DNA of 64,000 nucleotides from Amblyornis subalaris (GCA_018881555.1 JACAXG010000169.1:1280977-1344976); one strand, 5' to 3'. Counted from the stretch's first letter, positions 23,599 to 36,811 are shown. Numbers and translations are program-made. Notes: generated by a model from the letters alone, not told the origin.

Positions 23599-26500
23599 AC
23601 CCCCTGCACCCCTCACTCCACGTGGCCAACACTGTCCCACCCCCTCTGCCTGTACCTGGGGGAGTTACACTGAGTTCAGCCTTTCTCTGTAAATTCACTT
23701 TCCAGAGCCTGATCCAATCCTTGAGGCAGACAGGGAATCACATCCAAGGGCCATTTGCTGGCTTCCCACCAGGTCCCACCCCCCCGCAGGGTCCCAGCAG
23801 AGCAGAGCCCCCCTGGCAGGCACCGAGCCCACAGGTACAGGCTGGAAACAGCTGCTGGACAGATGTGCAAAGGCTCCTCCTCCTGCCGGGGTTGCTTTGG
23901 TAACAGCCAAACACAAACCTCACCTCCAAGGGCTCCGAGCCCTGCCATCNGCACAATGGGAGAACACAGCGGGATGGAATCTCCACCCGGCAGAAAGCCC
24001 CTGGAAGCACCANCCTGGCTCAGATTTCCGGGAAAAAAATGCCAAGAAACTGAGCAGATGGGAACAGGCTGTGGGAACAGCCTTGGGACAAGGAGTAGGG
24101 GTATGGGAGAGGACAGAGGCAGCGAGTGGAAGGTGGAGGGGTGGTGGAAGGAGCAGGTTGTAAGCAGAGACAGGCTCTGGTCTCACTGGGGCCAGTGGGA
24201 ATNGCTCTGGAGCTGCACATCCTATACCATGGCCATGTCCTGCTGCTTCCCTGGCGTTTGCAGAGGGATCCCTGGGATCACCCCCGGATCAGCTGCCCTT
24301 TCAGCAGCCTCACCAGGCCAGTGCAGCTCCACCAGGAGGCTCCTCCTGCAGCCCCAGCNCTGCCTCCTGCCCACCGCTGGGCCAAGGGCTCGGTCACCCC
24401 TCTCTGGGTGGTGCCTCTCAGCGGCTCCTCCCAGAGCACAGGGCCGTGGAGGGACACAGGGAACATCCCCTTGGATGAGCTGGGCCAGCACACTGCACAG
24501 CACTCCGCACAGAGCTGCCCACAGGGTGCTGGGAGTCCCTGGAGCAGGGACCAGGACTCACCCATCCCTGCTCCAACCATGGGGCTGCCTCAGACTCCCA
24601 GGGGGTTCAGCTGACAAAGCCTCAGCCCCTTCTTTTCCACCTCCCCAGTCAATCAAGGACCTGATCTTCCAAATCCCACCCCATGTGCTGGTCAGAAAGG
24701 GCTCCCCTCATCCATGCCCTGGCACCAGCAAACCCCAGTTCAGGATGGACCCACCGGGATGCTGTGACCTTACAGGCCACCAGCAAGTTCAGGGGCTGGG
24801 AATCACACAAAACCTCTGACCTTGGCCTCAGCCCCTGCACTCCCTCACTGCCAGGCACCTCCCCAGTCTATAGCCCGTTGTTTTAAGGACAAACAGCACG
24901 CAATCCATGCTTTTCACTCCAGGATGGTCGGGAATTCCCTCCAGCACGACTCACTTGGGAGCTGTCAGCACCCTCAGCGCCCCCCCTGCAGCCCCCCGTG
25001 CTGGGCTGGCATGGGCTCACCGAGGATGCCCAGGCCAAGGGACACTCCCGAGTCCTGCCCCAGCCCCATCCCCGTGGCAGAGGCGGCGCAGAGGTGACTG
25101 CTGGGGCTGAATCACCGAGTGCCCACGGCCCGAGCCTGCCGTGTCCCCCGTGACTCATCCCACGGTGCCGCCGCGCAGGACCTGGCCAGGCCGGCACTCC
25201 CTGCCCCGCCCAGCCCCGGGTGATAACAGCTACAGCTCGCGTCCATCCCGAGCTGGGCCCGTCCCGTCCTTGGAGGAGCCCTGCAGCGCGACAGCCGCGC
25301 CACGGGCGAGGGGCAGAGGACGGCAGGGTTTGGGCATTCGGAGCGGCGTCACCGTCCGTGGTGTCGGGGAGGAGCCTCGTCACCTGGGCACGGTGTGGGA
25401 CCAGCAGGTCCAGCCCTTACCCTCGCACATTCCCACCTCATGGCCCATCCCTGCTGTTTTCCACACCCAGGCACCAGCTCGAAGGGCAGCCAAGTGGAGC
25501 AGAAGGGATCCCGGGCTGCAGAAATGGGAGGGAGGGTGCACAACAAGGGCAGGAGCAAAGCAACAAAGGCAGAGGACAATTTGGGAGGCAGGAGTGACAC
25601 AAGCAGGGAAGAGACTAAAACAGAAGCTGGGGAGATTTCTAGGAATCGCTCTGCAACAGTCTGGATCCAGTCCCAAAGCTGGAGCCGATCCCAGGGGGAC
25701 CACGGCTGCTTCAGGAGGGTCAGGGCGTGAATGGAGGGGCAGGGGAGCCCCATCCTGGCGCTGGCTGGGTTGGCACAGGTGACAGAGCCACCCAGGCCTC
25801 CTCCTGCCAGCCCTGGGGTCTCCTCCTGCCAGCCCTGGGGTCTCCTCCTGCCAGCCCTGGGGTCTCCTCCTGCCAGCCCTGGGGTCACCTCCTGCCAGCC
25901 CTGGGGTCTCCTCCTGCCAGCCNTGGGGTNTCCTCCTGCCTGCCCTGTGCTCACCCTCAGAAGGGGCAGCTCTGCTGAGAACAGAACTCTCACCACAGTG
26001 GGGTTTTCTGCCCCTTACTGGGAAATGCAGCTCAGAGAAGGGAAATGAGCAGCAGCCTCGAGGTCCTCAGGGAGCCTTCCAGCCTCTGGCCATGGAGCAG
26101 CCCAGGAGCAGCTCCAGCCCTTGGCCATGCACCTGATCCTCCCCAAGACCTTGGCTGGAGGACAAGACAGGGGTGACGTGCACAAAACCTGCCTCAGTTG
26201 GAGACCTCAGCCCTGATGAGACCTCTGGGTTTGAATAACAATGGCTCCAGAACTTCCAAACCCTCACACCAATGCACCAGGAAAGGCTCCAGGGAAGGAG
26301 NGAAGCCCCTGGAGGTGCCCAAGGANCAGGATAGTGGCACAGACCCTGGCACAGCTCCCAGGCAGGTCTGTCCCNGGCTGTCACCTCACTCAGGAGTCAA
26401 ACCCCACTGTGACAACACAGCACAGAACGTGCCCTGGTGGCNTGGGACAAAGCCCTGTCTCTTCATGCCACCTCACAGCACTTTGGGAAGTTTTTCCAGC

Positions 26501-28681
26501 ATTTGGAGCGGATTTGTCCACTCCTGCCCACGGAATGGGTCCCCAGTCACCTCGTTTAGCAGGAAGTGGTGGAAAAGGTGACCCTTAAACCCTCAAAATG
26601 AAATGAAGGGCCCCTGCAGGAGACCCAGGATGCTTGGGGGAGTTGCCTTTTGAGGGACAGAGGGACAAGGCTTGGCCCCAAGCCCTCCACCCTTGGGCCC
26701 TGCTCATCCCAAAGCCTTCACCCTGCCGAGCTGCCCTCCCATCNCATGGGAAGGGATGCTGAGGGACAGAGGACGGGATGAGCTGAGATGGGATGAAGAG
26801 CAGGAGGGAACNACGTGGTGAACCCAACGCCCCATCACCCCGTGGATGATGCCAGCCCGGCCCAGCCCCAGCCCCAGCTCCCAGCCCTGCTGCCAGAGGC
26901 CAGCTCTGCTTGCAAAAGCCCTGGCAGAGCTCGGTGCTTCCATGGGAAATCAGAGCCCTGCGGCTCCAGCCCTGGGCATCCTCACCAGGGACTCGGGCAG
27001 AGCCTGGGCTGGACTCTGCTCTTCAGGGCATTTCTGNAGGTTATTGGGAAAGGAGCCTAAAGGAGCCCCCACAAACACNCCCGTGCCTGTGGAGGAGCAG
27101 CCAGCAGGGCCACCCCGAGGACAGGCTCAGGGGTGAGCCAGCCCCTGTCAGTGCTCGGGGTCCCACACGGATGGGTCAGGAGCTGGGGTGGGAGCAGAGC
27201 CAGGAGCGCTCCTGCCGCTGTGGGGTGAGGCCGTGGCTCCATGGGAAAGAGCCTGGAGCAGCACAGGGTGGGCAGGGTTCCCACAGAGGGCTGTGGATGC
27301 TGGGATGGAGCAGCACACGGGACAAAGCTCTGCTCCCTGGCACAGCCCAGAGGACAGAGGGCAGACCCTGCCAGGGCNGTGCCAGGAGGGGCAGGGCAAG
27401 GCAGGAGGGCGCTTTCCCCATCCATCGGTGGAATCAGCCTCCCTCTCCTCTCTCCGGGAGATATCCCAGCACAAATCCTGGTGCCTCTGCTCCAGAGCAG
27501 CCCCCTGCAGCCACCCACCGTGGCTCTGCTGCCAGCGTGGCCTCTGCTCCTGTGCCCAGGGGTGAGTGACTGTCCCTGGGCTCCCAGGCCCCCTCTCAGG
27601 GGAGACGGCAGGAAAACATTTGTGAACAGCAATTTTTAAACAACAACAAGCAATTCTTGGAGGGATTTCACCCAGATGAATGAGTGCTGTGACTGTTCCT
27701 GACCTGGAACATGCAGATCTTCAGCACTTCCATGTCCAAACAAATTAATCTGGGAATCGCTGGCTGGACCAAGGATGGATGTGGTGGGGTGGAATGGAGC
27801 CCAGGAACACCCCAAACCCCCTNCTCTGGCTGAGATTCAGGCACTGCCGACCCTGCAGCCAAAGGGGTTAAACCCNGCTGGGATCCACCACCCAACCCCT
27901 CCGGCCAGAGCTGCCAGCCTTGTGCTGCCCTTGCTTTGTGCCAGCCTTTGAAGGGACACGTCTGGGGCCAGCCCCTCACAGCCACGCTGGGATCTGAGGC
28001 ACCCAGGAGCTGCCCCAGCCGAGATTTGTCCCCCATTGTCACCCAGAGCAGGGTCTGTGGCACGTCAGGGGGCCTGGGGGGTGAGGCAGGAACGGGAGAT
28101 TCTCCCAGGGCTTTATTTCCGTGGACAGCTGCGGTTATTTTGGGAGCTTGGCACGATGGGGAGTGCGTCTGCAGGGGCCGGTTGGATCCAGGAAAAAAAG
28201 GAGATATGTTTTTCTTTAAGAAAAATACAACAACTCTGTAGCTTGATTGGAAAAAGACCGGGTTTTGTTTTTCTGGTTGTGTTTTTCTTCCTTAGTTGGC
28301 GCTCCCCTGACACTCTGCAGTGTTTTAAGGTTTTTCCAGAAAATGAGGAGCAGCCTCAGCCCTGCCAGGAGCAGTTTCGGAGCCACCAGCACTAAAAGTG
28401 GCAAAAGCAGCAAAGGTTTCCAGGAGCCGCAGCTGGAAATACCCGAGCCCAGCACCACAGGAGAGCACGGGGCAGCCACTGGGGCTCCACACAACCCCCG
28501 CTCCAACCCAGGGCTTTCCATCCCTGCCTCCTCGTGTTGGAGGGGTCTGGCATTTCCCAGGGGCTCTGTGCAGCCGTGGAAAGGTGGGGAACAGGAGGAG
28601 GATGGTGCCAGAGCGGAGCAAACGAGGCTCCCAGCAGCAGAGGGGGTGGGATTTGTGGTGCTTGGGGGAAGTGCTGGGGGT
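23599..28681. other. GC-rich intergenic DNA, no gene seen
   Basis: Includes a CpG-rich segment at 25.08-25.40 kb with a consensus AP-1 site (TGACTCA) near 25150, and a 22-bp minisatellite. The 354-codon plus-strand frame at 23.8-24.8 kb has no domain. Confidence 0.5.
25799..25946. repeat. 22-bp minisatellite, 6 to 7 copies
   Basis: Nearly identical units CCTCCTGCCAGCCCTGGGGT plus CT. Low divergence suggests recent expansion. Confidence 0.95.
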
Positions 28682-28953
28682 GGAATCATGGAATCCCTGT
28701 CTGGTTTGGGTNGGAAGGGGCCTTATTTTGTTCCACCCTCTGCCATGGGCAGGGACACCTTCCACCATCCCAGGTTGCTCCAAGCCCTGTCCAACCTGGC
28801 CTTGGACACTTCCAGGGATCCAGGGGCAGCCACAGCTTCTCTGGGCAACCTGTGCCAAGGCCTCCCCACCCTCACAGGGAANAATTCCTTCCCAATATCC
28901 AGCCTCAGCCAACTCTCTGAGCTTGAAACCGTTCCCCCTTGTCCTGTCACTCC
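28682..28953 (-). mobile_element. CR1 LINE 3'-end fragment, 5' truncated
   Basis: Inverted CR1 tail starting GGAATCATGGAATCCCTG and ending at TTGTCCTGTCACTCC; shorter than the other copies. Confidence 0.94.
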
Positions 28954-31900
28954 ACGGAGACAGAGCTCAGACCAGAATCCAGGCTCTCGTTGTTTTCCCT
29001 GAGTCCCACCTGAAATCTGGCCGTGATGCTCTGAGGACAAACCTCAGCAGGGTGGCCCAGCAGTGTCCCCAGCCGGCCCAGATGTACCTGCCAGATGCAA
29101 TTCCCATTGAGAGGAGCTTGCAGCACTGCCAGCAGGAGAATTCCCCCCATCTCACACAGGAAGGCCTGGATTTGCCAGCTCTTACTGTTATCCCAGGTGA
29201 CAGGAGCAGAGATGCAGGAGGGGTGGGCAGGGGCACAACAGGGTGTGCTGGGCATGGTGGGGAGGAGCAGGGAGCAGGAAGAGGAGGAGAAATGTCATGG
29301 GACCCCATCATCTTCCCACCTTCCTCAGGAGGCTCTGCCTCTCCAGATCCAGCAGAACTCAAAGTCCTTGCCCTGGTCTGTGGGGACAAAGTGGCACATC
29401 AAGAGTCTCCTCTTCCTNCGNAGGTGCAAGTAAATCACTCCCCCNTGNGGTCTGTGTNCCTGCAGGTCCCNGAGGGCTCTGGCTGACAGCTCAGATGGAG
29501 CCCAGCNTGCTCTGGATGATGGAATGTGGCTGCATGAGGAGCCAGAGAGGGCTGACACATTTCCCAGCAAAATTCCATCCCTCTAAAACACCCNTCTGCA
29601 GAGGGGGCAGTGCCCTTGGAGCCTTTTCAGACACAAGGATGGACCAGCAGGTCCAAGCTGACCCCTCTGGATCTTCACTGGTGGCCCTGAAGCTGCTCCT
29701 GAGGCTCCTCACTGTGCAGGAGGGGATGGACAGGGAGGAATTGTCTCTTGGGAGGTCACTCTGTGCTGGGGCTGGGCATCCCAAAACCGCCCCCAGGNAC
29801 CTGGAACATTGTCCTGGCTCCTGAGGACAACCTGGCTGGACCCTCGGCTGGTGGGAAGAGCAGGCAGGGCAGCGGGAAGCACTCCTGGGAAATAACTTCC
29901 CTGGCTTGTGGNCACAGCAGAGGAGAGCAGGCAGAGCCCAGAGCCAGTGCCAGAGTCCAGAGCCAGTGCCAAAGTCAATTCCTGGGCTGTAATGAAGCTG
30001 CAGTAACGAGTGTGTCCATAATTATCATCTAATTAATGCCGTGCCAGTGCTTCAGGAACTGCAGTTTTATGGCTCAGCCATAAAAGTTGACACTGTTTAA
30101 AACGTGACTTGCAGGGGCTCCCATCCTACTTCCTTCCTCTCTATTTATTTTAGGAAAGGAAATATTGGCTGTATCAACCGATCAGACTTCCTACCTCTGG
30201 CAACACTTCTGCTACCTGAAAGATCATCGAGTTAATTAACTCGATCGTTTGCATACAAATGACAAATTAAATAAAACACTTTGGGCAATAGCTGCAAGAT
30301 CCATTTAGGATCCTCATCCTACACCCGGTCCCTGTGAAGTTATCGGTGCTGCTCAGGCCCTGGGTGGCTGAAAAAAAAGATTTTAGGGATTATTTCTAGA
30401 AAACACAGCAATCTGGAGATCAAAATTGNACAGTCCCACCATTCAGGGAGAGAAGCTCGTGTGATCCTGGGCCAGGGCAGCTGGAGACAGCAGGGACATC
30501 ACCCTGAGCTCCACGGGGCTGTCCCACAGCCCAAAATTTGGCTCTCAGCTCTTGTGTTTCACCCGGAACCCAGCAGCTTCCGAGTGCTCAGAGGGCAAAG
30601 GGAAGGGCTCTTCCCTCAGCTCCGGCACTGACACGATAGGCCCATCCTCNAGCCACGGAATTTAATTTTTTGCTTGTAGAAAAACACAGGATTTGTCTTC
30701 ACATGAGGCCCTTGGCCTCCTGCCCCTCTGCGGGCTCAGTGCTGCAGTCCTGGCAGACGTCGTCCATGTGCACCTGCAAAGCTCCTCTGTGCCCAGGGGA
30801 GCATCCCTGGGCTCTCTGATCCAGCCCTCCCNCAGCCCAGGAGTGTCACCAGCGCCCAGACAGGCCAGCTGGGGCTTTGCTCGAGTCTGGACCCCTTCCA
30901 GCACTGGGGACCCCTCCTGCCCTGGGGCCTGTTGTTCTCCTGCGTCAGCTCTTCCACGCAGACATTTTCCCAGTGTCCCAGCTGAAGCTCTGTACGTTGT
31001 CACACGTTGTGTCCCTTGTCCCTTATTTTGTCCCCTGGTGCTACCAAGGACAGTTTGGCTCCAGCACCTTTCCAGCTGTCCTTCCCAAAGCTGTTACAGC
31101 CCGTCCCTCTCNGTCCCTCCACCTCAGCAGGGAAATCAGGATTCCCTCGGATTTTTCCACACCCCTCCTGAGCTGGCTGGAGGGAACAGGGCACGAATTC
31201 AGATGGACTCATCCAAACCTCCCGTGCCAAGCACAGGGGCTCCACCAAAGAGCAGGCTTTGGGATCAGCTTTCAGCACCAGGGCCCCTTTTGCCCCGGGA
31301 GGTTCGTTTGGTGCTCTGTGACCCATCCCTGCTGTCCCCACTCCCAGGGGCACGAGTGTCACCTGCTTGTCTTTGTCTACAAAATCACGTTAGGGAGAAT
31401 AAGGCTGCTCCAAGGAAGAGCTGACGCACGCCCGGGTGGAACTTTCCATGAGAAACACGTGTGGCCTGGGATAATTGTCCCATTAGTTCGGGAAGGGACG
31501 AGAAATTACTTGCAAATGGCTCCTGTGCAAACACTCCCTCCNCAGTCCCCACCTGCTCCTGCTCGGCTCTTCTTCCTCTCCCCCACCTCCCTCTCTCTCT
31601 CCCTCTCTGCCGAGGGAAAATGCAGGGAAAATGGGGGGTCCCGGATCTTTCCAAGGTGAGAATCCCGTTCATCGCCTCCATCCCTGCCCGTGCCCCGTGC
31701 ACAGAGGGGCGGGGGCTGCTGGCAGGGTCACCCTGAGGAGCAGGTGCCCCTCGTCCCCTGCCTGTATCCCGGGAACAACAAAGGAACGGATTTTCACCGT
31801 CCTCTCCTCTCCTCCAGCCTCCCCCCGGCCTCGGGGCTGGCCGGGCTCGGCATTCTCCGCTTCCCTTCCCCAGCCCGGGGAATGTGCGAGCTGATGAGCT

Positions 31901-34900
31901 GAGTAGCGATGACCTCATGCAGGGCAGAAGCAGAACACGAGCGATGAGAGGGACAGAACAATGCTTCCCGAACGAGCTGCGGGCGCCCAGGGGACCCGGA
32001 CCACCGCCGCATTTCCTGCCCTGGCACCGGCCCAGCNGGCCTGGCTTCGTGTCCTTCACAGAGGCCTCCGAGTCTGGTTTTATTTTTACTTCAGCAGCGT
32101 TTGACTTTCTCTGTGTTTGCTCCCNTGGATTGTTTAGGAGCGACATTGTCGATTCCAGCCACAGAGGTTGGTGGCACTCGTCCCCCTCCCAGCCTCCATC
32201 CAAGGCTGCTTTGGAAGGGCTTCANTGTCTGGAGCTCCCCTGGGCAGGACAACGAGCTGGGTACCCCCCTCAACTGCCCCATCCAGCCTCCCTGAGCCCA
32301 GCCCCGGCTCACCCTCTGCAAGGACAAGAGCCCTCAAACACATCTCTGCACCCTGCTGCCCTTATCAGACCCAGGGGATGTCAAAGTCCCAAACAAACCC
32401 AGACCAAGCCCAACCTCCGTCCCCGCCGTGCAGACAACTGGGTGTTCCCGTGGTGGGGCTCCAGACGGCTCCTGGGCACCTCAGCCACCCAAATGAGAGC
32501 TCAGGGTGCTCCTGATAAGCCTCAGCAGCTCTGAGCAGGGTGAAGGGACTCTCAGAGCAGCTCAGCTCTTTGCTCTGGGCAGGGAATTCCTGTGTCAGTG
32601 GTTTCAGTATCAAAGTGCTGAGCTGTGTTTAGTCTGTGGCTGGAAAGCAGCCTCGCTTCTATTCTGGGAATATTTGTCTAATCAGGGGTCCAAGGAATTA
32701 TTTTGCTCGGTAGAAAGTTCTGTTTATTTGGGTAAGTTTGTGCTCCAGGATGGGTGCCTTGGAAAAGCCCAGCGGAGGCTGAGCAGTGCTGGAGTGTCTC
32801 GGGGCACCTGTAAAAAAGGCAAACTTCTTTAATTCTGTAGAAATAAGAGANAAGCTTCATGCTCCAGGCTTCCAGCCAGCTCTGGAATGAGGCTCCTCGC
32901 AGCCCACGTGCTGCAGATGCTCCCCTGCAGGTGAGGACAGCAGCAGCCAAGCCTGGCCCCACAGCACAGCCCTGGCACGGGACACCTGCCCTGCTCACTC
33001 CCTCCTCCCCAGAAATCCCCACCCAAGAGGTGCTCAGCAGCTTGAGCTGCGTTTTCAGCTGCCACGCTCAGACCTTGCTTTGCTTCTGTAAATCACAGGT
33101 GACCCCAGCACCCCTNTCTGGCTGGCACTTCAGGAAGCTGATGAAATCCTGACCTGAGGCACACTTGGAGGGTCAAGGCCATCACCTGGGACAGGTGNCA
33201 CATTTCCCAGCCTCCCCCAGCGCTTTTGGTGCATCCCAACCTCCTCACCCTGAGGGTGTGAGGGAACCATCAAGTTAAACCCAGGAGCTTAGGATGTTTT
33301 ACCTTGTCACCTACAGAATCACATCAGTTTTTGAACCTTTCAGCCCGTTCTGGTGACAATTCCCATTTTCCCACATAAATCCTTTCCCTGGGGACCTTTG
33401 CCTTCAGCTGGGTGAGCTTTGTCCCACGGATGAGCCGGGAGCACCCGCGCCGGGGTGGACTTTGCCCTGCTTGCACGCAGCAAACACAGCGGAGCTGGGA
33501 CTCCTTGCAACTCAGCAACCACCAATTTTTAGCCCAGAGATAAACCCTCNTTATCTGCCGAGATAAGGTCCTCCCTATTTTGGAAGGCACCGATTTCCAC
33601 ATTGGGAAATTCCCTCTGGCTGCTGCAGCAGCAATGTCCACAGGCAGCTCTTCCCCACATCCCGGAGCCTCGGGATGAGCCTGGGACAGGCAGGAGCTCC
33701 TGATGTCACCCTCCATGGCTTGGGTGGCCACTACCTGCCCCTCTCCTCCCCCAGGGCACCCCCAGCCAGGTGACCCCCCGTGATTCCAGCATTGCTGCCC
33801 CGGGAATGTCCCTCCAGCAGTTCCNGTGAGGTTGAGGCTGTGCCTCAAATTAGGAATTAGGAATACCTAATTCCCATTCCCATCACTCGGGCTCGTGGCA
33901 TTGGCATCGACAAGTCAGGAATTTCTTCTCTTGGCATGATGGGGTTTTGCCCTGGGCATCTGATTTTGTGCTAAATAAGGACATTTCTGTCCCCCTTCTG
34001 CTTGTGTTGTAACCTCGGTGTCCCTGTGTCCCCTCAGGGCAGTGGGACTGCATCTCCACCCCAATCAATGTCCCCCAGGACGATCCCCCTCCATGAGCTG
34101 ACTTCTCCAGTTCCCATGCAGATGCTCCAAGCTCCTCNCAGCTTTTGCTCTGCNGCACCAAGTCCTGGAGGAGCTGTCACAGCTCCTGTCCTGCAGCACA
34201 CGGAGGACAAAGCTGTGGCTTCGGTGCCATCACAGAGTCCCTGGCTAGACCTGAGTCCCTTCTGAGACCTGTCCTGCCACAGAGGGCATTGCCCATCCCA
34301 GGGAANCATCAGACAAGCGCGTGGCACTCCCAGCTCCCCCCCCAGCCTGTCCAGGGAATCGAGTGTCTCGGAGCACGTGGGGATGGTGTTTGCTGAGTGA
34401 CTCAGGCTAAGCTGGAAGGCAGCAATAAATTCTCTTACAGCAACAACCCAACTCCTGCCACTCACCCAGGGCTATTTCCATCTTGCCAGGGAGTCACCCC
34501 AGGGCCCTGTTTCTTCAGCTGTCACACACATTGTGCCTTCTGTCCCCTGCAGGGATCAAAGCCGAGCACCAGATTCCCACCCCACACGTCCCACGGCAGC
34601 TCCAGCGCTCCCTGCCTGCCTGGCTCACTGGGCTGGCATAATTCCCGGAGGGAAGGCAGGTTGTAGGCTCAAAACCCNGAGAGGTTGTGNGGTTGGGATG
34701 CTCCTGGACACCACNGGATGCACCAGGGCTGCTGGACCTGGCACTCAGGGCAGGGAGAAGGTAACAGCAAGACCTGAGCTGCCCAGTGCCCCCAGAGCCC
34801 CCAGCTGGGAGGGAGAGGAGATGAAGGCTCAGGGCAATGCCAGGAGAAAGAGGAGGNTCTGGCTTGGAGGAGGCACCCATCCAGCNGGTCCCAGCAGCTC

Positions 34901-35744
34901 TGGGGTCAGTGACTGGGTCACCTCTGGGACACCATCTATGGACCTTGACCCTGGGGTGCCAATAGCATCCCCAAGAGAGCCAGGGAGGCATCCCACCAAC
35001 CCTGTGCCTCCAGCACCCCTGAGGGGACCCCTCAGCTCTGCCTCGGTGTCCCCACCCTGCATCACCTNCTGGTTGTTTGAAGAGGGAAGCACAGGCAGTT
35101 CCCCAGAAGATATGGTACCTGGCAGGGAGAGCTGTGCTCAGGTGGGACTGCTGGGGCAGCCACACCACCCCCNGCCCTGGGCACCACCAGCAGCACCTCC
35201 AAGCAGCCACAGCACGGCCCTGGGACACCACAAGCACAGCCCTGAGCCATCCAAGGCTGACCACAAGCAGGTGAGTGGTACAGGACACTTCAGGCACCAA
35301 ACACACCTTGAACAGCCTTTACAAAACCTTTGCATCCCACACCAGAGCTGCCAAGCNGGGGAGGAGCAGCTCCGCCAAGCCATGGAACAGACCTGGAATA
35401 GCTTTGAGTTGCTGCTTTTGGGGCGTCCCCAGAGGGACCCGGAGCTGCAGGAGGTCACTTGTGTGTTTGGGCATTTCCATGGTCAGAGGTTCATGCCCTG
35501 CTGTGTTCAAACAGTGACAGCTGTCCTTGGGAACAGTCTCGTTTGGNGCAAAACTGTGCTCCTACACCCAGACCTGACCTCAGGAGCACCTGGCAGCTGC
35601 TCCATCATAAAAAACAGCTCAGAAATTCACAGAACCAGATTTNCCCTTCTTTAGCCACGCAGTAATAGGATGTTCTGCTCCTCAGTGAAGCGAGGGCCGC
35701 CCGGCTCCGCCGGTGCTGACAAACACGGCACAAAGAAAAGGCAG
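28954..35744. other. intergenic DNA downstream of RGS3
   Basis: No CR1 and no recognisable exon. The 30.0-30.3 kb AT-rich part is described separately. A CpG-containing segment lies at 31.64-32.01 kb. Confidence 0.55.
29990..30310. promoter_or_regulatory. AT-rich candidate enhancer with two long palindromes
   Basis: Within 320 bases there are a 21-base palindrome at 30065-30085 (arms TTTTATGGCT and AGCCATAAAA), a perfect 20-base palindrome ATCGAGTTAATTAACTCGAT at 30226-30245, a TAATTAAT core near 30030, and an octamer-like TTTGCATACAAATG near 30250. The TTTATGGC arms match the posterior HOX/CDX binding preference. No tandem repeat or transposon signature explains it, and no protein frame is open across it. 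Confidence 0.5.
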
Positions 35745-35766
35745 CTACGAGAAATTATATTCTCCT

Positions 35767-35772
35767 TTTATT
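35767..35772 (-). terminator. RGS3 poly(A) signal AATAAA
   Basis: This is the only canonical AATAAA on the gene strand between the stop codon and 35.7 kb. It is followed about 25-50 bases downstream by a U/GU-rich stretch (CTTTGTGCCGTGTTTG, about 35723-35738), as expected for a cleavage site near 35745-35755. Confidence 0.75.
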
Positions 35773-36213
35773 TACCTATGACCATGACAATGTATTTTTT
35801 TTTTTTTCTAGCTGCAGAGATGCTTTGCACTGTAAACTGGGAGGCAGGCAGTGCACCCCGCCCTGCCAGGGCCAGCAGCAAGCCCCGCTTCCCAAAACAC
35901 AGCATTGTTATCCAGAGTCAGGAGAGCGGCCGCGTCACAGAGTCGCTGTTCTCCATCACCAAACCCTCCCTCGTCAGGGCATGGATACACGGATATTTAC
36001 ACCAGGCTCCCCCGGCGGCCCCGCTGCCGGGGAGTGGCTCTGTCACAGGAAACCTGCTACCTTACAAAATGTACACACCTGGAAAAGGAAAAGGCATCCA
36101 CTCCGCCGGAGAGCTCGGCCGCGACACACACAAATATTGCACTTGTAACCTCGGGACGGGGACGGACACGGGGGGTTCCTACCACACAGCGACGTGTCCA
36201 GCTACGGGAGGTC

Positions 36214-36223
36214 AATAAATAAA
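36214..36223 (-). promoter_or_regulatory. AU-rich element nonamer in the 3' UTR
   Basis: On the gene strand this reads UUUAUUUAUU and contains the UUAUUUAUU nonamer that marks unstable mRNAs. It sits alone within GC-rich sequence about 590 bases after the stop codon. Confidence 0.5.
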
Positions 36224-36811
36224 CCGGGGGTGGGAGCAGGACGGGGTGGTCTGGACACCTCCAGCGCGGGGGGAGGACCCGGCTCTCGCTGCTCCCGGGG
36301 GGACCCTCCACGAGCCAAGGAAGCTCCTGCAGGAGCCGCTGCGGGGGAGCCGGGAGGCACCGGGGCACGGGGAAGCACAGCAGCGTCCCGGGGCTGCTCC
36401 GGTCCACAAGTCCCTTATCCGGGATGANGTTCGTGTCGCTGCTGTCGTCCCCTCGCCAGGGCCCTGCACGGGAATCCCTCCTCCTCGCCGGGTTGGGATC
36501 ACTCGCGGCCTCCCGGCGACGCTCGTGGCGGGGCAGGTGCTTCACAGTAGTCTCGTGGGAGCTTCCCTCCTGGCTAACTCCACGGCAGAGCCGCCCCGAG
36601 GGCGTCGTACCAGCGGCGGCGAGTCGGGGGGGCGGAGCAGTACCAGACTGCTCGGCCTGTCGGTCCCCTCGGCCCCGAGCTCGGTGCCTTCGGCTGCCCC
36701 GCGTCCGTACGGCCCGGGGGCACGAGCTCCCACCAGCTCCCAGGAAGGCCTCCGCTGCCCANTTCCATGTAAACACACAGCTCCCAGCCTGCCCCGAGAC
36801 AGCCCTCGGCT

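Larger units (their letters stand above)
35745..36811 (-). other. RGS3: RGS3 3' untranslated region
   Basis: About 1.07 kb runs from the stop codon to the predicted cleavage site. It is GC-rich at its 5' part (36.2-36.8 kb, many CpG) and AT-rich near its end. Read on the gene strand it contains UUUAUUUAUU at 36223-36214, an AU-rich decay nonamer, and an A-run just before the poly(A) signal. Long open frames on both strands here are by-products of GC content. Confidence 0.75.

Noticed and set aside
23755..24819. 354-codon plus-strand frame
   Set aside because: No recognisable domain, contains N codons and has no supporting gene structure.
1..35700. Exons of ZNF618, the human neighbour downstream of RGS3
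   Set aside because: I looked for its zinc-finger and N-terminal blocks on both strands and found none. It probably lies beyond the left edge.
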